From Pseudomonas sp. Teo4 (GTDB lineage Bacteria; Pseudomonadota; Gammaproteobacteria; Pseudomonadales; Pseudomonadaceae): DNA of 64,000 bases. The stretch is from NCBI RefSeq assembly GCF_034387475.1, contig NZ_JAXCIL010000002.1, positions 2,046,001-2,110,000 of the forward strand. Reading direction: 5' to 3'. The notes under the pieces are model-generated. The model did not search any database. It was given only the letters and a program-made list of their open reading frames with translations, and was not told where the DNA came from. The translations under genes and the position numbers were made by a program. Shown one piece after another: positions 8,319 to 15,813 of this stretch; within the stretch, counting starts at the first letter, position 1, and each line of letters begins with the position of its first letter.

Positions 8319-9011
8319 TCAGGTCATGCGATTCTTAAGGTGGCGGCCACCGTTGATGACCACCTGGCTGCCGGTGCTGTACTGGCTGGCAAGCAGGTAC
8401 TTGACCGTCTCGATCAGTGGGCCGGCGCCGGGTTCGAATTCCAGCAGGGCTTTTTTCAGCGTTTGCTGGCGGTACGCTTCATCGCCCCCTTCCTTGAGGA
8501 TCAACAGGCCCGGCAGGATACCGTTGACATGCACCTTGGGTGCATATTTTTCCGCGAACGACAGCACCATGTTCTGCAACGCGGCTTTGGTGGCGGCGTA
8601 GCCGATGTGGCTCTTGCTGCCGCGTGATGAGGTTTCGTCGCAGATATGGATGATGTCGGCCTTGTCCACCTTGGCCAATAGGTCGCCCAGTGCCAGGTTG
8701 AGGTGGTAGGGCGCCTCGACGTGCAGGCGGAACATGGTCTCGAGGTTGTCGAGGCCGTCATCCAGCCACAGAGAGGCGTTGTGGATAACCGCGCGCAAGC
8801 CGTCGTAATGGCTGTGCAGGAAGTCGATCAGCGCCTGGCGGTCTGCCGCCAGGCAGAGGTCGGCCTTGAACTGAACGATATTCGGGTGCGCAGGTTGCGG
8901 CAGGATGCTGCGGCTGGCACTGACCACCGTATGGCCGGCCTGTGCCAGTTCGAGCGCCAGAGCCAGCCCGACACGCTGGCTGGCTCCGGTAACGAGGATT
9001 GGGCTGTTCAT
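8319..9011 (-). CDS. folM: Dihydromonapterin reductase (FolM)
   Basis: 230-aa short-chain dehydrogenase that reduces dihydromonapterin (and dihydrofolate weakly) to the tetrahydro form, a pterin cofactor step in pseudomonads. The NADP-binding start reads VTGASQRVGLALALELA (about 6-22), with the ASRS segment after strand 2 and the catalytic YAATKAAL (Tyr-X3-Lys). The ATG at 9011 is used because the nucleotide-binding strand begins right after it; the longer frame to 9056 adds 15 unlikely residues. First gene of the folM-DUF1244-hopJ operon. Confidence 0.88.
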   Translation of the reverse strand: MNSPILVTGASQRVGLALALELAQAGHTVVSASRSILPQPAHPNIVQFKADLCLAADRQALIDFLHSHYDGLRAVIHNASLWLDDGLDNLETMFRLHVEAPYHLNLALGDLLAKVDKADIIHICDETSSRGSKSHIGYAATKAALQNMVLSFAEKYAPKVHVNGILPGLLILKEGGDEAYRQQTLKKALLEFEPGAGPLIETVKYLLASQYSTGSQVVINGGRHLKNRMT

Positions 9012-9089
9012 GTTCGGGGCGGTCAACTTGTCTGTTCTTTCGTTGCCGCCCAGCATACCCGAACTGTTTCGCTCTTGCGTGGCCGGCCC

Positions 9090-9650
9090 TCAACGGCTGC
9101 GCAGCGCTGTGCCAGTGTGCGGCGCGGCGTTCAGCCAATTCGCCAGCAGGCGAGTGGAGAGGGGAATGAAGACATACACCATCACAGGTGTCAGCATCAG
9201 CGTGCTGAGCATCACCCGGGGCACCAGGTCCAATGCCGCCAGCCAATGGCCGAACAACAGGTTGAACAGCAGCGAGACCGGGAAGAACGCCAGCCAGATG
9301 GCCACGGCTTGCTTCCAGCGCGGTGGTTTTTGCACCATAGCGGTGCAAAACCAATCATCAATGCCGGTTACGCGCCTCTCTTTGGGGCGTTCGAACAGGC
9401 CATTTCCGCGTTGCAGCCAGGCTCGGCGAGAAGCGGAATGTTCCCAGGCGTGCAGGGTTGGTTCGTCGCTGAAACGGAAAATGATCTGGAACTCGTCGCC
9501 ATCACGGGGCGGTGCGAGGATGCCCGAGCCAAGATAGCCGGGAAAGTCTGTGGCCAGCTGCTCGCCTTCATGGAGCCAGGCCAGCAGGTCCTGGTAGCGG
9601 CCATGGGCGGCGCGGCGCGACACCATCAGGGTGACGGGTGGGGTAGACAT
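9090..9650 (-). CDS. ABM-domain protein with C-terminal membrane segments
   Basis: 186-aa protein. Residues ~5-95 look like an antibiotic-biosynthesis-monooxygenase (ABM, ferredoxin-like) domain (PVTLMVSRRAAHG, GSGILAPPRDGDEFQIIFRF), followed by two hydrophobic helices (about 115-135 and 145-170), a layout known from membrane-attached ABM proteins in Pseudomonas. Start ATG 9650 has AGGAG upstream in the right spacing; the longer frame to 9800 has none. Divergent from the LitR-like regulator gene across 218 nt, so it is a candidate target of that regulator. Enzymatic activity is unproven. Confidence 0.8.
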   Translation of the reverse strand: MSTPPVTLMVSRRAAHGRYQDLLAWLHEGEQLATDFPGYLGSGILAPPRDGDEFQIIFRFSDEPTLHAWEHSASRRAWLQRGNGLFERPKERRVTGIDDWFCTAMVQKPPRWKQAVAIWLAFFPVSLLFNLLFGHWLAALDLVPRVMLSTLMLTPVMVYVFIPLSTRLLANWLNAAPHTGTALRSR

Positions 9651-9695
9651 CGTGTATCTCCTGACGACGGGGTTGGCGGGTAGCTGGCCCCTTGG

Positions 9696-9725
9696 CTGTG
9701 TCGCCCGGGGTGGTGGGCGACACAG
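9696..9725. promoter_or_regulatory. Perfect 11-bp inverted repeat between ABM gene and litR-like gene
   Basis: CTGTGTCGCCC and GGGCGACACAG (9696-9706 and 9715-9725) separated by 8 nt. There is no T tract on either side, so it is not a standard terminator. It lies 46 nt upstream of the ABM gene start and could be in its leader or act as an operator. Two further small dyads occur nearby: GGTCA/TGACC (9795-9805) and ATTCT/AGAAT (9814-9831). Confidence 0.45.
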
Positions 9726-9868
9726 ACGTATATGCAAGAATCGGGCACGGATTATCGCGGCTGTTGCATGACAGGCAAGTGTCAGGCGGCGAATGGTCAC
9801 TGACCGGTAATCTATTCTGTCGTAGTAGAATGCGCGTTCAATTCAAACGCACAGGGTGCTCAGTGCAG

Positions 9869-10798
9869 ATGAACAAAACGGCAATGGATGCCGGCCTGGA
9901 ACACCAGGACCTGTTTCCGATCCGCGAAGTTTCCCGCCTCACGGGGGTCAACCCGGTGACTCTGCGTGCCTGGGAGCGACGCTACGGGTTGATCCAGCCG
10001 ACTCGCACCGACAGCGGCCACCGCCTGTATTCCCAAGCTGACATCGACGATATTCGCCTGATCCTGGGGTGGCTCGAACGTGGTGTCGCGGTGAGCAAGG
10101 TCGGTAGCATTCTTGCTCGCGGGCAGGCGGTTCTGCGTGAAGCCAGTCACCCGGCCACGGCGGACACCCAGGGGCAGTGGCAAAACCAGCTGCGCAAAGC
10201 GCTGCAATCCTTCGATGGCGTGAGCTTGGGGCGTGTGTTCGACCAAGTGTCGGCGAGCCATTGCCTGGACAAGGCATTCACCGAGATATTCATGCCCGTC
10301 TGGCATGACCTGGCGGCGGGCCATGGGGTGTTTGGCCAGACCAGCGAGTGGCTGTTTTTTGACCAGTTCTTGCGGGCACGCGTGCTGTCGCTGCTGCAGT
10401 TTTCCCGCAAGGCATGCCATCAGCGCGTGCTGATGGCGGCTCTGCCTGGGCCTTGCCACGAGTTGGAGCTGCTGGTGGCCGGCCTGCTGTTGAGCAGTGA
10501 TGAGGTCGGCGTGACCTTGCTGGCGCCTGGGCAACCGCTTGAAGAGCTGACGCTGGTGTGCGAGCGGCTACGCCCCGATGCCTTGGTGCTGTTCTCCAAT
10601 CACCAGTTGACGGTGGACCTTGGCAAACGTTTGTTACGCCTGGTGGTGGGGTTGGAGTGCCCGTTGCTGCTGGCAGGAGAAGCTGCGGAGCTGGCCCAGG
10701 ACAGCCTGGCGGGAAGCCCGGTGGCTTGTCTGGGCGCTGAAGCGGGTTTGATGCGTCGGCGTTTGCGGCAGTTTCTAGCCGGTCAGCTCGACACCTGA
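9869..10798 (+). CDS. MerR-family regulator, class II LitR/PplR-like
   Basis: 309-aa protein with an N-terminal MerR winged helix (FPIREVSRLTGVNPVTLRAW, then ERRYGL, about 17-42) and a C-terminal region laid out like the cobalamin-binding half of CarH/LitR. The cobalamin-binding signatures are missing: no W-X9-EH motif (a Trp is followed by TSEW instead) and no D-X-H-X2-G loop. That is the pattern of class II LitR proteins such as the PplR regulators of P. putida, which depend on a LOV photoreceptor. A LOV gene 0.65 kb away supports this. The ATG at 9869 is chosen; ATG 9884 is possible. The 3' end overlaps the convergent PilZ-like gene by 16 nt. Confidence 0.85.
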   Translation: MNKTAMDAGLEHQDLFPIREVSRLTGVNPVTLRAWERRYGLIQPTRTDSGHRLYSQADIDDIRLILGWLERGVAVSKVGSILARGQAVLREASHPATADTQGQWQNQLRKALQSFDGVSLGRVFDQVSASHCLDKAFTEIFMPVWHDLAAGHGVFGQTSEWLFFDQFLRARVLSLLQFSRKACHQRVLMAALPGPCHELELLVAGLLLSSDEVGVTLLAPGQPLEELTLVCERLRPDALVLFSNHQLTVDLGKRLLRLVVGLECPLLLAGEAAELAQDSLAGSPVACLGAEAGLMRRRLRQFLAGQLDT

Positions 10799-11433
10799 GC
10801 GTGTAGTTCTGGGTGGGCCTGGCGATGAGCCTGAAGAATGTACTCGCGCAGGCGTTCGATTTCTTCGGTCGAGCTTTGGCTCAAGTCGTAGGCGGCCAGA
10901 TCTGGACCAATGCGCCGGCCCAAGGTGCCGTGCAGTTCAATTGGGGTGATTCCGTCAGGCGCGAAGTGCAGGTCGAATTGCGCAGGTGCCTGCCGCAGTC
11001 CGCGTAGTTCCAGCAGTGCCCCCTTGAAGGAAATTTCGCGTACCCACAGTCCGCAGGCGTTGCCGTGTGCATCTTGCAGTGCGCTGGGCTGGTCCAACGA
11101 CAGGCGCCAGGGGCGCAGCATCGGGCCGTCTTCGTAGATTTCCGGTGAACCCAGTTGCAAGTGCAGGGCGTGGAACTCGTCTTCGACCAGTTGCAGCGGG
11201 AAGCTGATCTGCTGGTTGTTGAATTGCGCCTGCAGCGTGACTTGCTCGTTGGCCACCAGGCGGGTGAGCAAGTGCTGGATGCGGCGGTCGCCATTGACCA
11301 GCAGGCTCGACATGGGGTCGGCCAGGTTCAACTGCGGCGTGTGCTGCATGCCCTGTATGAAATCCAACTCGTCCTGGGTCAGGAGCGCGTTTGCTTGCAT
11401 GATCGAACTCGGAGGCGATTTCTTCAACGGCAT
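10783..11433 (-). CDS. Hypothetical protein, possibly PilZ-like, downstream of LOV gene
   Basis: 216-aa soluble protein I do not recognise with certainty. It has a beta-rich middle (QVTLQAQFNNQQISFPL, about 58-75) and a WVREISFKGALLELRG segment (about 132-147) resembling the D/N-X-S-X2-G part of PilZ domains, with basic residues upstream, so a divergent c-di-GMP-binding domain is possible. It begins 10 nt after the LOV stop on the same strand, so the two are probably co-transcribed. The start is uncertain: ATG 11433 (used), TTG 11439 or ATG 11400. Its 3' end overlaps the convergent litR-like gene by 16 nt. Confidence 0.6.
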   Translation of the reverse strand: MPLKKSPPSSIMQANALLTQDELDFIQGMQHTPQLNLADPMSSLLVNGDRRIQHLLTRLVANEQVTLQAQFNNQQISFPLQLVEDEFHALHLQLGSPEIYEDGPMLRPWRLSLDQPSALQDAHGNACGLWVREISFKGALLELRGLRQAPAQFDLHFAPDGITPIELHGTLGRRIGPDLAAYDLSQSSTEEIERLREYILQAHRQAHPELHAQVSS

Positions 11434-11443
11434 GGACAATGCT

Positions 11444-11884
11444 TCAGGCGCTTGGTTCAGCTCGTTGGTCGGAATTCAGACGAGCGTTGAGTTCGGCCAG
11501 CTCGCGCTCCAGCTCCACCTGGCGGGTGACATCCTTCTGGATACCGATGAAATAAGTGCGTTTCTCGGCGTCGTTCTTCACGGGAGTGATCGACAGCTCG
11601 TTCCAGAAAGCGCTGCCATCCTTGCGGTAGTTGCGCAGCACCTCCCGGCAAGGACGGCCTTCGACCAGGGCTTTGCGGATTCGCGCACGGCCCAGCTGGT
11701 CGCGGTCGTCGGCCTGCAGGAAACGGCAATCCTGGTAGAGAATCTCGTCCCGGCTGTATCCGGTCAGGCGTTCGAATGCCGCGTTCACGTAGATCAGGAT
11801 GGTGTCGTCGCCTTCCTGTTCGGCAACCACGATACCGTCGTTGGATGCATCGACCATCGATTGCAGCAATTGCGCGTTGATCAT
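11444..11884 (-). CDS. Short LOV photoreceptor (PpSB1-LOV-like)
   Basis: 146-aa single-domain LOV protein, a flavin-binding blue-light sensor with no output domain. PAS/LOV core runs from ~10 to 115; the photoactive cysteine is Cys53 in YQDCRFLQ, with Asp where many LOV proteins have Asn. Other LOV features: NAAFERLTGYS (34-44), NYRKDGSAFWNELSITPV (about 85-102) and YFIGIQKDVT. A C-terminal helix (VELERELAELNARL) should form the J-alpha coiled coil used for dimerisation. It looks nearly collinear with PpSB1-LOV of P. putida, which acts with the neighbouring LitR-type regulator in light control. The PilZ-like gene follows 10 nt downstream. Confidence 0.94.
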   Translation of the reverse strand: MINAQLLQSMVDASNDGIVVAEQEGDDTILIYVNAAFERLTGYSRDEILYQDCRFLQADDRDQLGRARIRKALVEGRPCREVLRNYRKDGSAFWNELSITPVKNDAEKRTYFIGIQKDVTRQVELERELAELNARLNSDQRAEPSA

Positions 11885-11990
11885 GTCCGGGCCATCAGGG
11901 AGAAAGAGGGGACTTTAGTAGAGACGGCCTTTTGCCAGCGCCGGATGTTAGTATCCTACGTTTTCACTCAGTTTCGGAATCCTCTCCCCG

Positions 11991-12446
11991 ATGAAAGTCG
12001 CCATTATTTCCGGGTCGGTGTACGGTACCGCCGAAGAAGTTGCCCGTCATGCCGAATCCCTGCTCAAGGCCGCAGGTTTCGAAGCCTGGCACGCGGCGCG
12101 GGCTACCCTGCAGGACCTGCAGGGCTTCGCGCCAGAGGCCTTGCTGGCAGTGACCTCGACCACCGGCATGGGTGAGCTGCCAGACAACCTCATGCCGCTG
12201 TACAGCACCATCCGTGACACCTTGCCTGCTGCCTGGCGCGGCCTGCCGGGGGCGGTGATTGCCCTGGGCGACTCCAGCTACGGCGATACCTTCTGTGGTG
12301 GTGGCGAGCAGATGCGCGAGTTGTTTGCCGAACTGGGCGTGCGGGAAGTGCAGCCGATGCTGCGCCTGGACGCCAGCGAGACGGTAACCCCGGAGATCGA
12401 TGCCGAGCCGTGGCTGGCTGAACTGGCGCAGTTGCTGAAGGCCTGA
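11991..12446 (+). CDS. Flavodoxin (MioC-like)
   Basis: 151-aa flavodoxin. The phosphate-binding loop SGSVYGTAEEVA (about 7-18) and the FMN-contacting TSTTGMGELPDN (55-66) and LGDSSYGDTFCGGG (92-105) segments are all present, so it should carry FMN and act as a small electron carrier in the cytoplasm. It lacks the long-chain insertion, so short-chain MioC type. Transcribed away from the LOV gene (107 nt between starts); whether it shares light control is unknown. A REP doublet begins 19 nt after the stop. Confidence 0.9.
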   Translation: MKVAIISGSVYGTAEEVARHAESLLKAAGFEAWHAARATLQDLQGFAPEALLAVTSTTGMGELPDNLMPLYSTIRDTLPAAWRGLPGAVIALGDSSYGDTFCGGGEQMRELFAELGVREVQPMLRLDASETVTPEIDAEPWLAELAQLLKA

Positions 12447-12465
12447 CAAAGCACGGGATGCAATT

Positions 12466-12559
12466 GGCCTCATCGCCGGCAAGCCGGCTCCTACAGGTAC
12501 AGCGGTGATCTCAAGGTTGGTGCAGTCCATGTGGGAGCCGGCTTGCCGGCGATGAGGCC
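12466..12559. repeat. REP doublet, class CATCGCCGGCAAGCCGGC
   Basis: Inverted pair of GGCCTCATCGCCGGCAAGCC units separated by about 45 nt, ending in GATGAGGCC. It lies between the convergent flavodoxin and LysR genes, 13 nt from the LysR stop. Confidence 0.92.
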
Positions 12560-12571
12560 GGTACAGACAAC

Positions 12572-13462
12572 TCAAAGCTGCCCGTCCGGCTCCTGCCGCA
12601 CCAACTGCAACCACGCTTGCGCCGCCCGCGACAGATACGCCCCACGTCGCCAGATAAACGCGATGTCCCAGCGCAGAAATGCCGGAGCCCGCAGCGCCAG
12701 GCGCACCACGCCAGGGCGCTCCAGCGCTTTTGCCACCACTCGGGGCAGCAACACCACGCCCTGGCCTGCTGCCACCAGCGCGACGAGAAAGTCGGCCTGA
12801 CCACTACGCCCACCTTCCTTCGGCGTGAACCCCTCCTGCTGGCAAGCCTTCAGCAAACGATCGTTCAGCACGAAACTGCGTTGGTACAGCAGAAAAGGCG
12901 TGTCAGCCAGTTGCTTCAAGTCGACCAGGCCAAGGCCCGCCAACGGATGCCCAGCTGGCAGCAGTACATCCAGAGGCTCATTGCAGAATGGCTGGTGCTC
13001 AAAGGCCGGGTCACCAGGTGTCAGGCTGCCGCCGAGCTCCAGCTCACCGGTTCTTACCGCTTGCTCAATGCTGTGGCTACCGCCTTCGAGCAATTGGATC
13101 GAGATATTCGGGTGCCGCCGCCGGTACTCGGCAAACAGCCCTGCGAAAAGCGCATCGCTACCCAATAGCGGCAACCCCAGGCGCAATTCGCCGCGGCCCA
13201 TCTGGCTGAGGTCGTCGAGTTCGCTGAGCAGCGCCTGACGTTGGCGCAACAAGGCTTCGCCACGCTCAAGGACGATACGCCCGGCAGCGGTCAAGTGCAG
13301 CTGCGAAGCCTGACGCTCCAGCAGCGGCTGGCCCACATCTTGCTCCAGTTGAGCCACCTGTTTGCTGACCGCTGACTGGCTGATGTGCAGGATGAGCGCC
13401 GCTTGGGTGAATCCCCCGCGGTTGACCACTTCGATGAAGCTGCGCAGTTGTTTGAATTCCAT
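12572..13462 (-). CDS. LysR-family regulator, CidR-like
   Basis: 296-aa LysR regulator: MEFKQLRSFIEVVNRGGF opening, helix-turn-helix AALILHISQSAVSKQVAQLE (about 21-40), then a substrate-binding domain. It is divergent from a cidA/cidB-like pair across 96 nt, the same arrangement as cidR-cidABC of Gram-positives and its proteobacterial counterparts, so control of those genes is the likely role. The effector (acetate in staphylococci) is not known here. Confidence 0.85.
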   Translation of the reverse strand: MEFKQLRSFIEVVNRGGFTQAALILHISQSAVSKQVAQLEQDVGQPLLERQASQLHLTAAGRIVLERGEALLRQRQALLSELDDLSQMGRGELRLGLPLLGSDALFAGLFAEYRRRHPNISIQLLEGGSHSIEQAVRTGELELGGSLTPGDPAFEHQPFCNEPLDVLLPAGHPLAGLGLVDLKQLADTPFLLYQRSFVLNDRLLKACQQEGFTPKEGGRSGQADFLVALVAAGQGVVLLPRVVAKALERPGVVRLALRAPAFLRWDIAFIWRRGAYLSRAAQAWLQLVRQEPDGQL

Positions 13463-13558
13463 GACCTGAATTCCATTATGGAATGCTGATTAGTCTAACA
13501 ATTCGCTTCTGGCCTAGGCAGGCAAAATTTAAAATGAGGGCCTGTCGAGGACTCGCCA

Positions 13559-13945
13559 ATGAAACCCGCGTTGTTGAAGAAAATCCCGCGCCTGCTTGCC
13601 GAGCTTGCAGTGCTGTTGGCCTTGTTCCTGCTGGGAGGTCAACTTGCCGCCTGGCTGGGCTGGCCCATCCCTGGTGGAGTGATGGGCCTGGCGCTTTTGT
13701 TGTTGCTGTTTGCCAGCGGCGTAGTTAAACCAGGCACCTTGCAACTGGGCGCCGGCTGGCTGATGGCCGAGATGCTGCTGTTCTTCATCCCGGCGCTGAT
13801 GAGCTTGCTCGACTACGGCGCCCTGGTGCGCAACGAGGGCTGGCGCATTCTGCTGGTGATCGCCGTGAGCACATTGATGGTAATGGTCGTCACCGCAGTG
13901 ACCGTCGAACTGGTATGCCGCTGGAGGTTGCGCCATGAGTCTTGA
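13559..13945 (+). CDS. cidA: CidA/LrgA family holin-like protein
   Basis: 128-aa integral membrane protein with four predicted helices (about 14-33, 38-55, 63-86, 92-118). The family signature PIPGGVMGLALLLLLF (about 36-51) is clear. CidA/LrgA proteins are linked to overflow-metabolite export and holin-like control of murein hydrolases; newer work favours small-molecule transport. CGAGGA lies 6 nt before the ATG. Overlaps cidB by 11 nt. The choice of cidA over lrgA rests on the divergent LysR gene. Confidence 0.88.
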   Translation: MKPALLKKIPRLLAELAVLLALFLLGGQLAAWLGWPIPGGVMGLALLLLLFASGVVKPGTLQLGAGWLMAEMLLFFIPALMSLLDYGALVRNEGWRILLVIAVSTLMVMVVTAVTVELVCRWRLRHES

Positions 13946-14621
13946 GCCCATGCCGCTGTTCTGGCTGGCCCTGACCCTGGCCGCGTATCTGGGCAGCCGC
14001 TGGCTGTACCGGCGCAGTGGTCGCTACCTGCTGTCGCCCCTGATTCTGGTGCCGACGCTACTGCTGGCGGTGGCCGTACCGCTGCACACCGCGTATGCCG
14101 AGTACGCACGCAACACCCACTGGCTCATGAGTGTACTTGGCCCGGTGACCGTGGCCTTCGCGGTGCCGATCTGGCAGCAGCGGGCCATGTTGGCGCGGCA
14201 TTGGCCTGCGCTGTTGATTGGCATGGTGGCCGGAAGTGCAGCGTCCATCGCCAGCTCCTGGGGGCTGGCCCACCTGCTGGCGCTGGACAACGCAATCAGC
14301 CTGTCGCTGGTGCCACGCTCGATCACTACACCCTTTGCCATGCCGCTGGCCCACGACCTTGGTGGCGTACCGGAGTTGACCGCAGTGTTCGTGATGTTCA
14401 CCGGCGTGCTAGGGGCGATGTTCGGTGGCGTGCTGCTGCGTTGGTTGCCCCTTCGTACTCCGCTGGCCCGGGGCGCGTTGTTTGGTGTGGGTGCCCATGG
14501 TGCTGGCGTTAGTCGGGCACAGGAAGTGGGCCGCGAAGAAGGTTCCGTGGCCGGCCTGGTCATGGTCCTGACCGGCCTGCTGAACCTGTTTGCCGCGCCT
14601 CTGCTGGCCGTGCTGCTGTGA
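13935..14621 (+). CDS. cidB: CidB/LrgB family membrane protein
   Basis: 228-aa membrane protein of about seven helices, partner of CidA. Family features seen are VALSLVPRSITTPFAMPLA-like residues around 118-135 and GALFGVGAHGAGVSRAQEVG-like residues around 178-198, plus EEGSVAGLVMVLTG. It starts inside the last codons of cidA (11-nt overlap), so synthesis is coupled. Function in Pseudomonas is not established; transport of small carboxylates or diacetyl/acetoin has been proposed for the family. Confidence 0.9.
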   Translation: MSLEPMPLFWLALTLAAYLGSRWLYRRSGRYLLSPLILVPTLLLAVAVPLHTAYAEYARNTHWLMSVLGPVTVAFAVPIWQQRAMLARHWPALLIGMVAGSAASIASSWGLAHLLALDNAISLSLVPRSITTPFAMPLAHDLGGVPELTAVFVMFTGVLGAMFGGVLLRWLPLRTPLARGALFGVGAHGAGVSRAQEVGREEGSVAGLVMVLTGLLNLFAAPLLAVLL

Positions 14622-14797
14622 CCGTTCGTGCCACTGACTCGCTGAGTCATCAAGCTGGCTGGCAACGCAAGTTTCTCCGCCTTGGCTGCTGACTAGACTG
14701 AGCCTCGACATAGAGAGCACATGTAAGTGCCGAGGTGACATGCAATGACCGCAGCCTTGCCCTATTCCACCAACACTTATCTTCCGGGACGACTCTG

Positions 14798-15703
14798 ATG
14801 CCTTTGGCCGAGATTCCATTGTGCGTCTGGCGTACCCGGGGACAGAGTTTTTCATTCCGGGGCCAGAGCATCCGCTACTGGACCGCAGGGCAAGGAGAGC
14901 CCCTGCTACTTCTGCACGGATTTCCCACCGCAAGTTGGGATTGGCACTACCTGTGGGCGCCGCTGGCTCAGCGCTTCCGGGTCATTGCCTGCGACATGCT
15001 GGGCTTTGGCGATTCAGCCAAGCCGCTCAACCACACCTACAGCCTGATGGAGCAGGCCGATTTGCAACAGGCCTTGCTCGCCCATCTGCAGGTCGACCAG
15101 CCGGTGCACCTGCTGGCCCACGATTACGGCGGCAGTGTCGCCCAGGAGTTGCTGGCGCGGCACCATGAGCAGCGGGCGGAAATCGCCAGCTGCGTATTCC
15201 TCAACAGTGGGTTGTTCCCCGAGAGCTGCCAGGTGCTGCTGGTTCAGAAGCTGCTGCTCAGCCGGTTGGGCTGGCTGGTGGGGCGCTCGTTCGGGCGGGA
15301 CGACCTGGTGCGTAACGTCACGCAGATCTACGGCCCCTGCACCCACCCCAGCGAAAGTGCGCTGGACGACTGCTGGAGCCTGATCGCAGCGAACCGGGGC
15401 ACGCGCATTTTGCACAAGCTGGTGGGCTACCTGCCCGAACGCAGGGTGCATCGCGAACGCTGGGTCGGGGCGTTGCAGCGAGAGGGCGTGCCGCTGCGCT
15501 TCATCAACGGTGTGGTCGACCCGGTTTCGGGCAGCCGCATGGTCGAGCGCTACCGGCAGCTGGTGCCAGAGCCGGACACCGTGCAGCTGCAAGGCATTGG
15601 CCATTACCCGCATACCGAGGCGCCCGTGCAGGTGCTGCGTCATTACCTGTCGTTTCGCGAACAACCGCTTAGCTACCTCCCGTTGAAGGTCGCCTGGTCC
15701 TGA
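14798..15703 (+). CDS. Alpha/beta hydrolase, epoxide hydrolase/dehalogenase-like
   Basis: 301-aa alpha/beta hydrolase. The elbow reads AHDYGGSVAQ (about 107-116), with Asp in the nucleophile position as in epoxide hydrolases and haloalkane dehalogenases rather than Ser. An oxyanion HGFPTASWDW loop is at ~42-51, an acid candidate Asp in GVVDPVSG and a His in GIGHYPHTEAP near the C-terminus. ATG 14798 is used; an upstream frame to 14735 lacks a binding site. 176 nt separates it from cidB, so it is a separate unit. Substrate unknown. Confidence 0.82.
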   Translation: MPLAEIPLCVWRTRGQSFSFRGQSIRYWTAGQGEPLLLLHGFPTASWDWHYLWAPLAQRFRVIACDMLGFGDSAKPLNHTYSLMEQADLQQALLAHLQVDQPVHLLAHDYGGSVAQELLARHHEQRAEIASCVFLNSGLFPESCQVLLVQKLLLSRLGWLVGRSFGRDDLVRNVTQIYGPCTHPSESALDDCWSLIAANRGTRILHKLVGYLPERRVHRERWVGALQREGVPLRFINGVVDPVSGSRMVERYRQLVPEPDTVQLQGIGHYPHTEAPVQVLRHYLSFREQPLSYLPLKVAWS

Positions 15704-15813
15704 CCAGGCGATCATGGCCCAGCGTTATCGTCTAGCATTCAGCCTCAGTGAGCTTGATTGTTCGCTATCCGAGGCTGGCGGACACTCGTTGCACCCAAAC
15801 CTGACCAGGAGCC

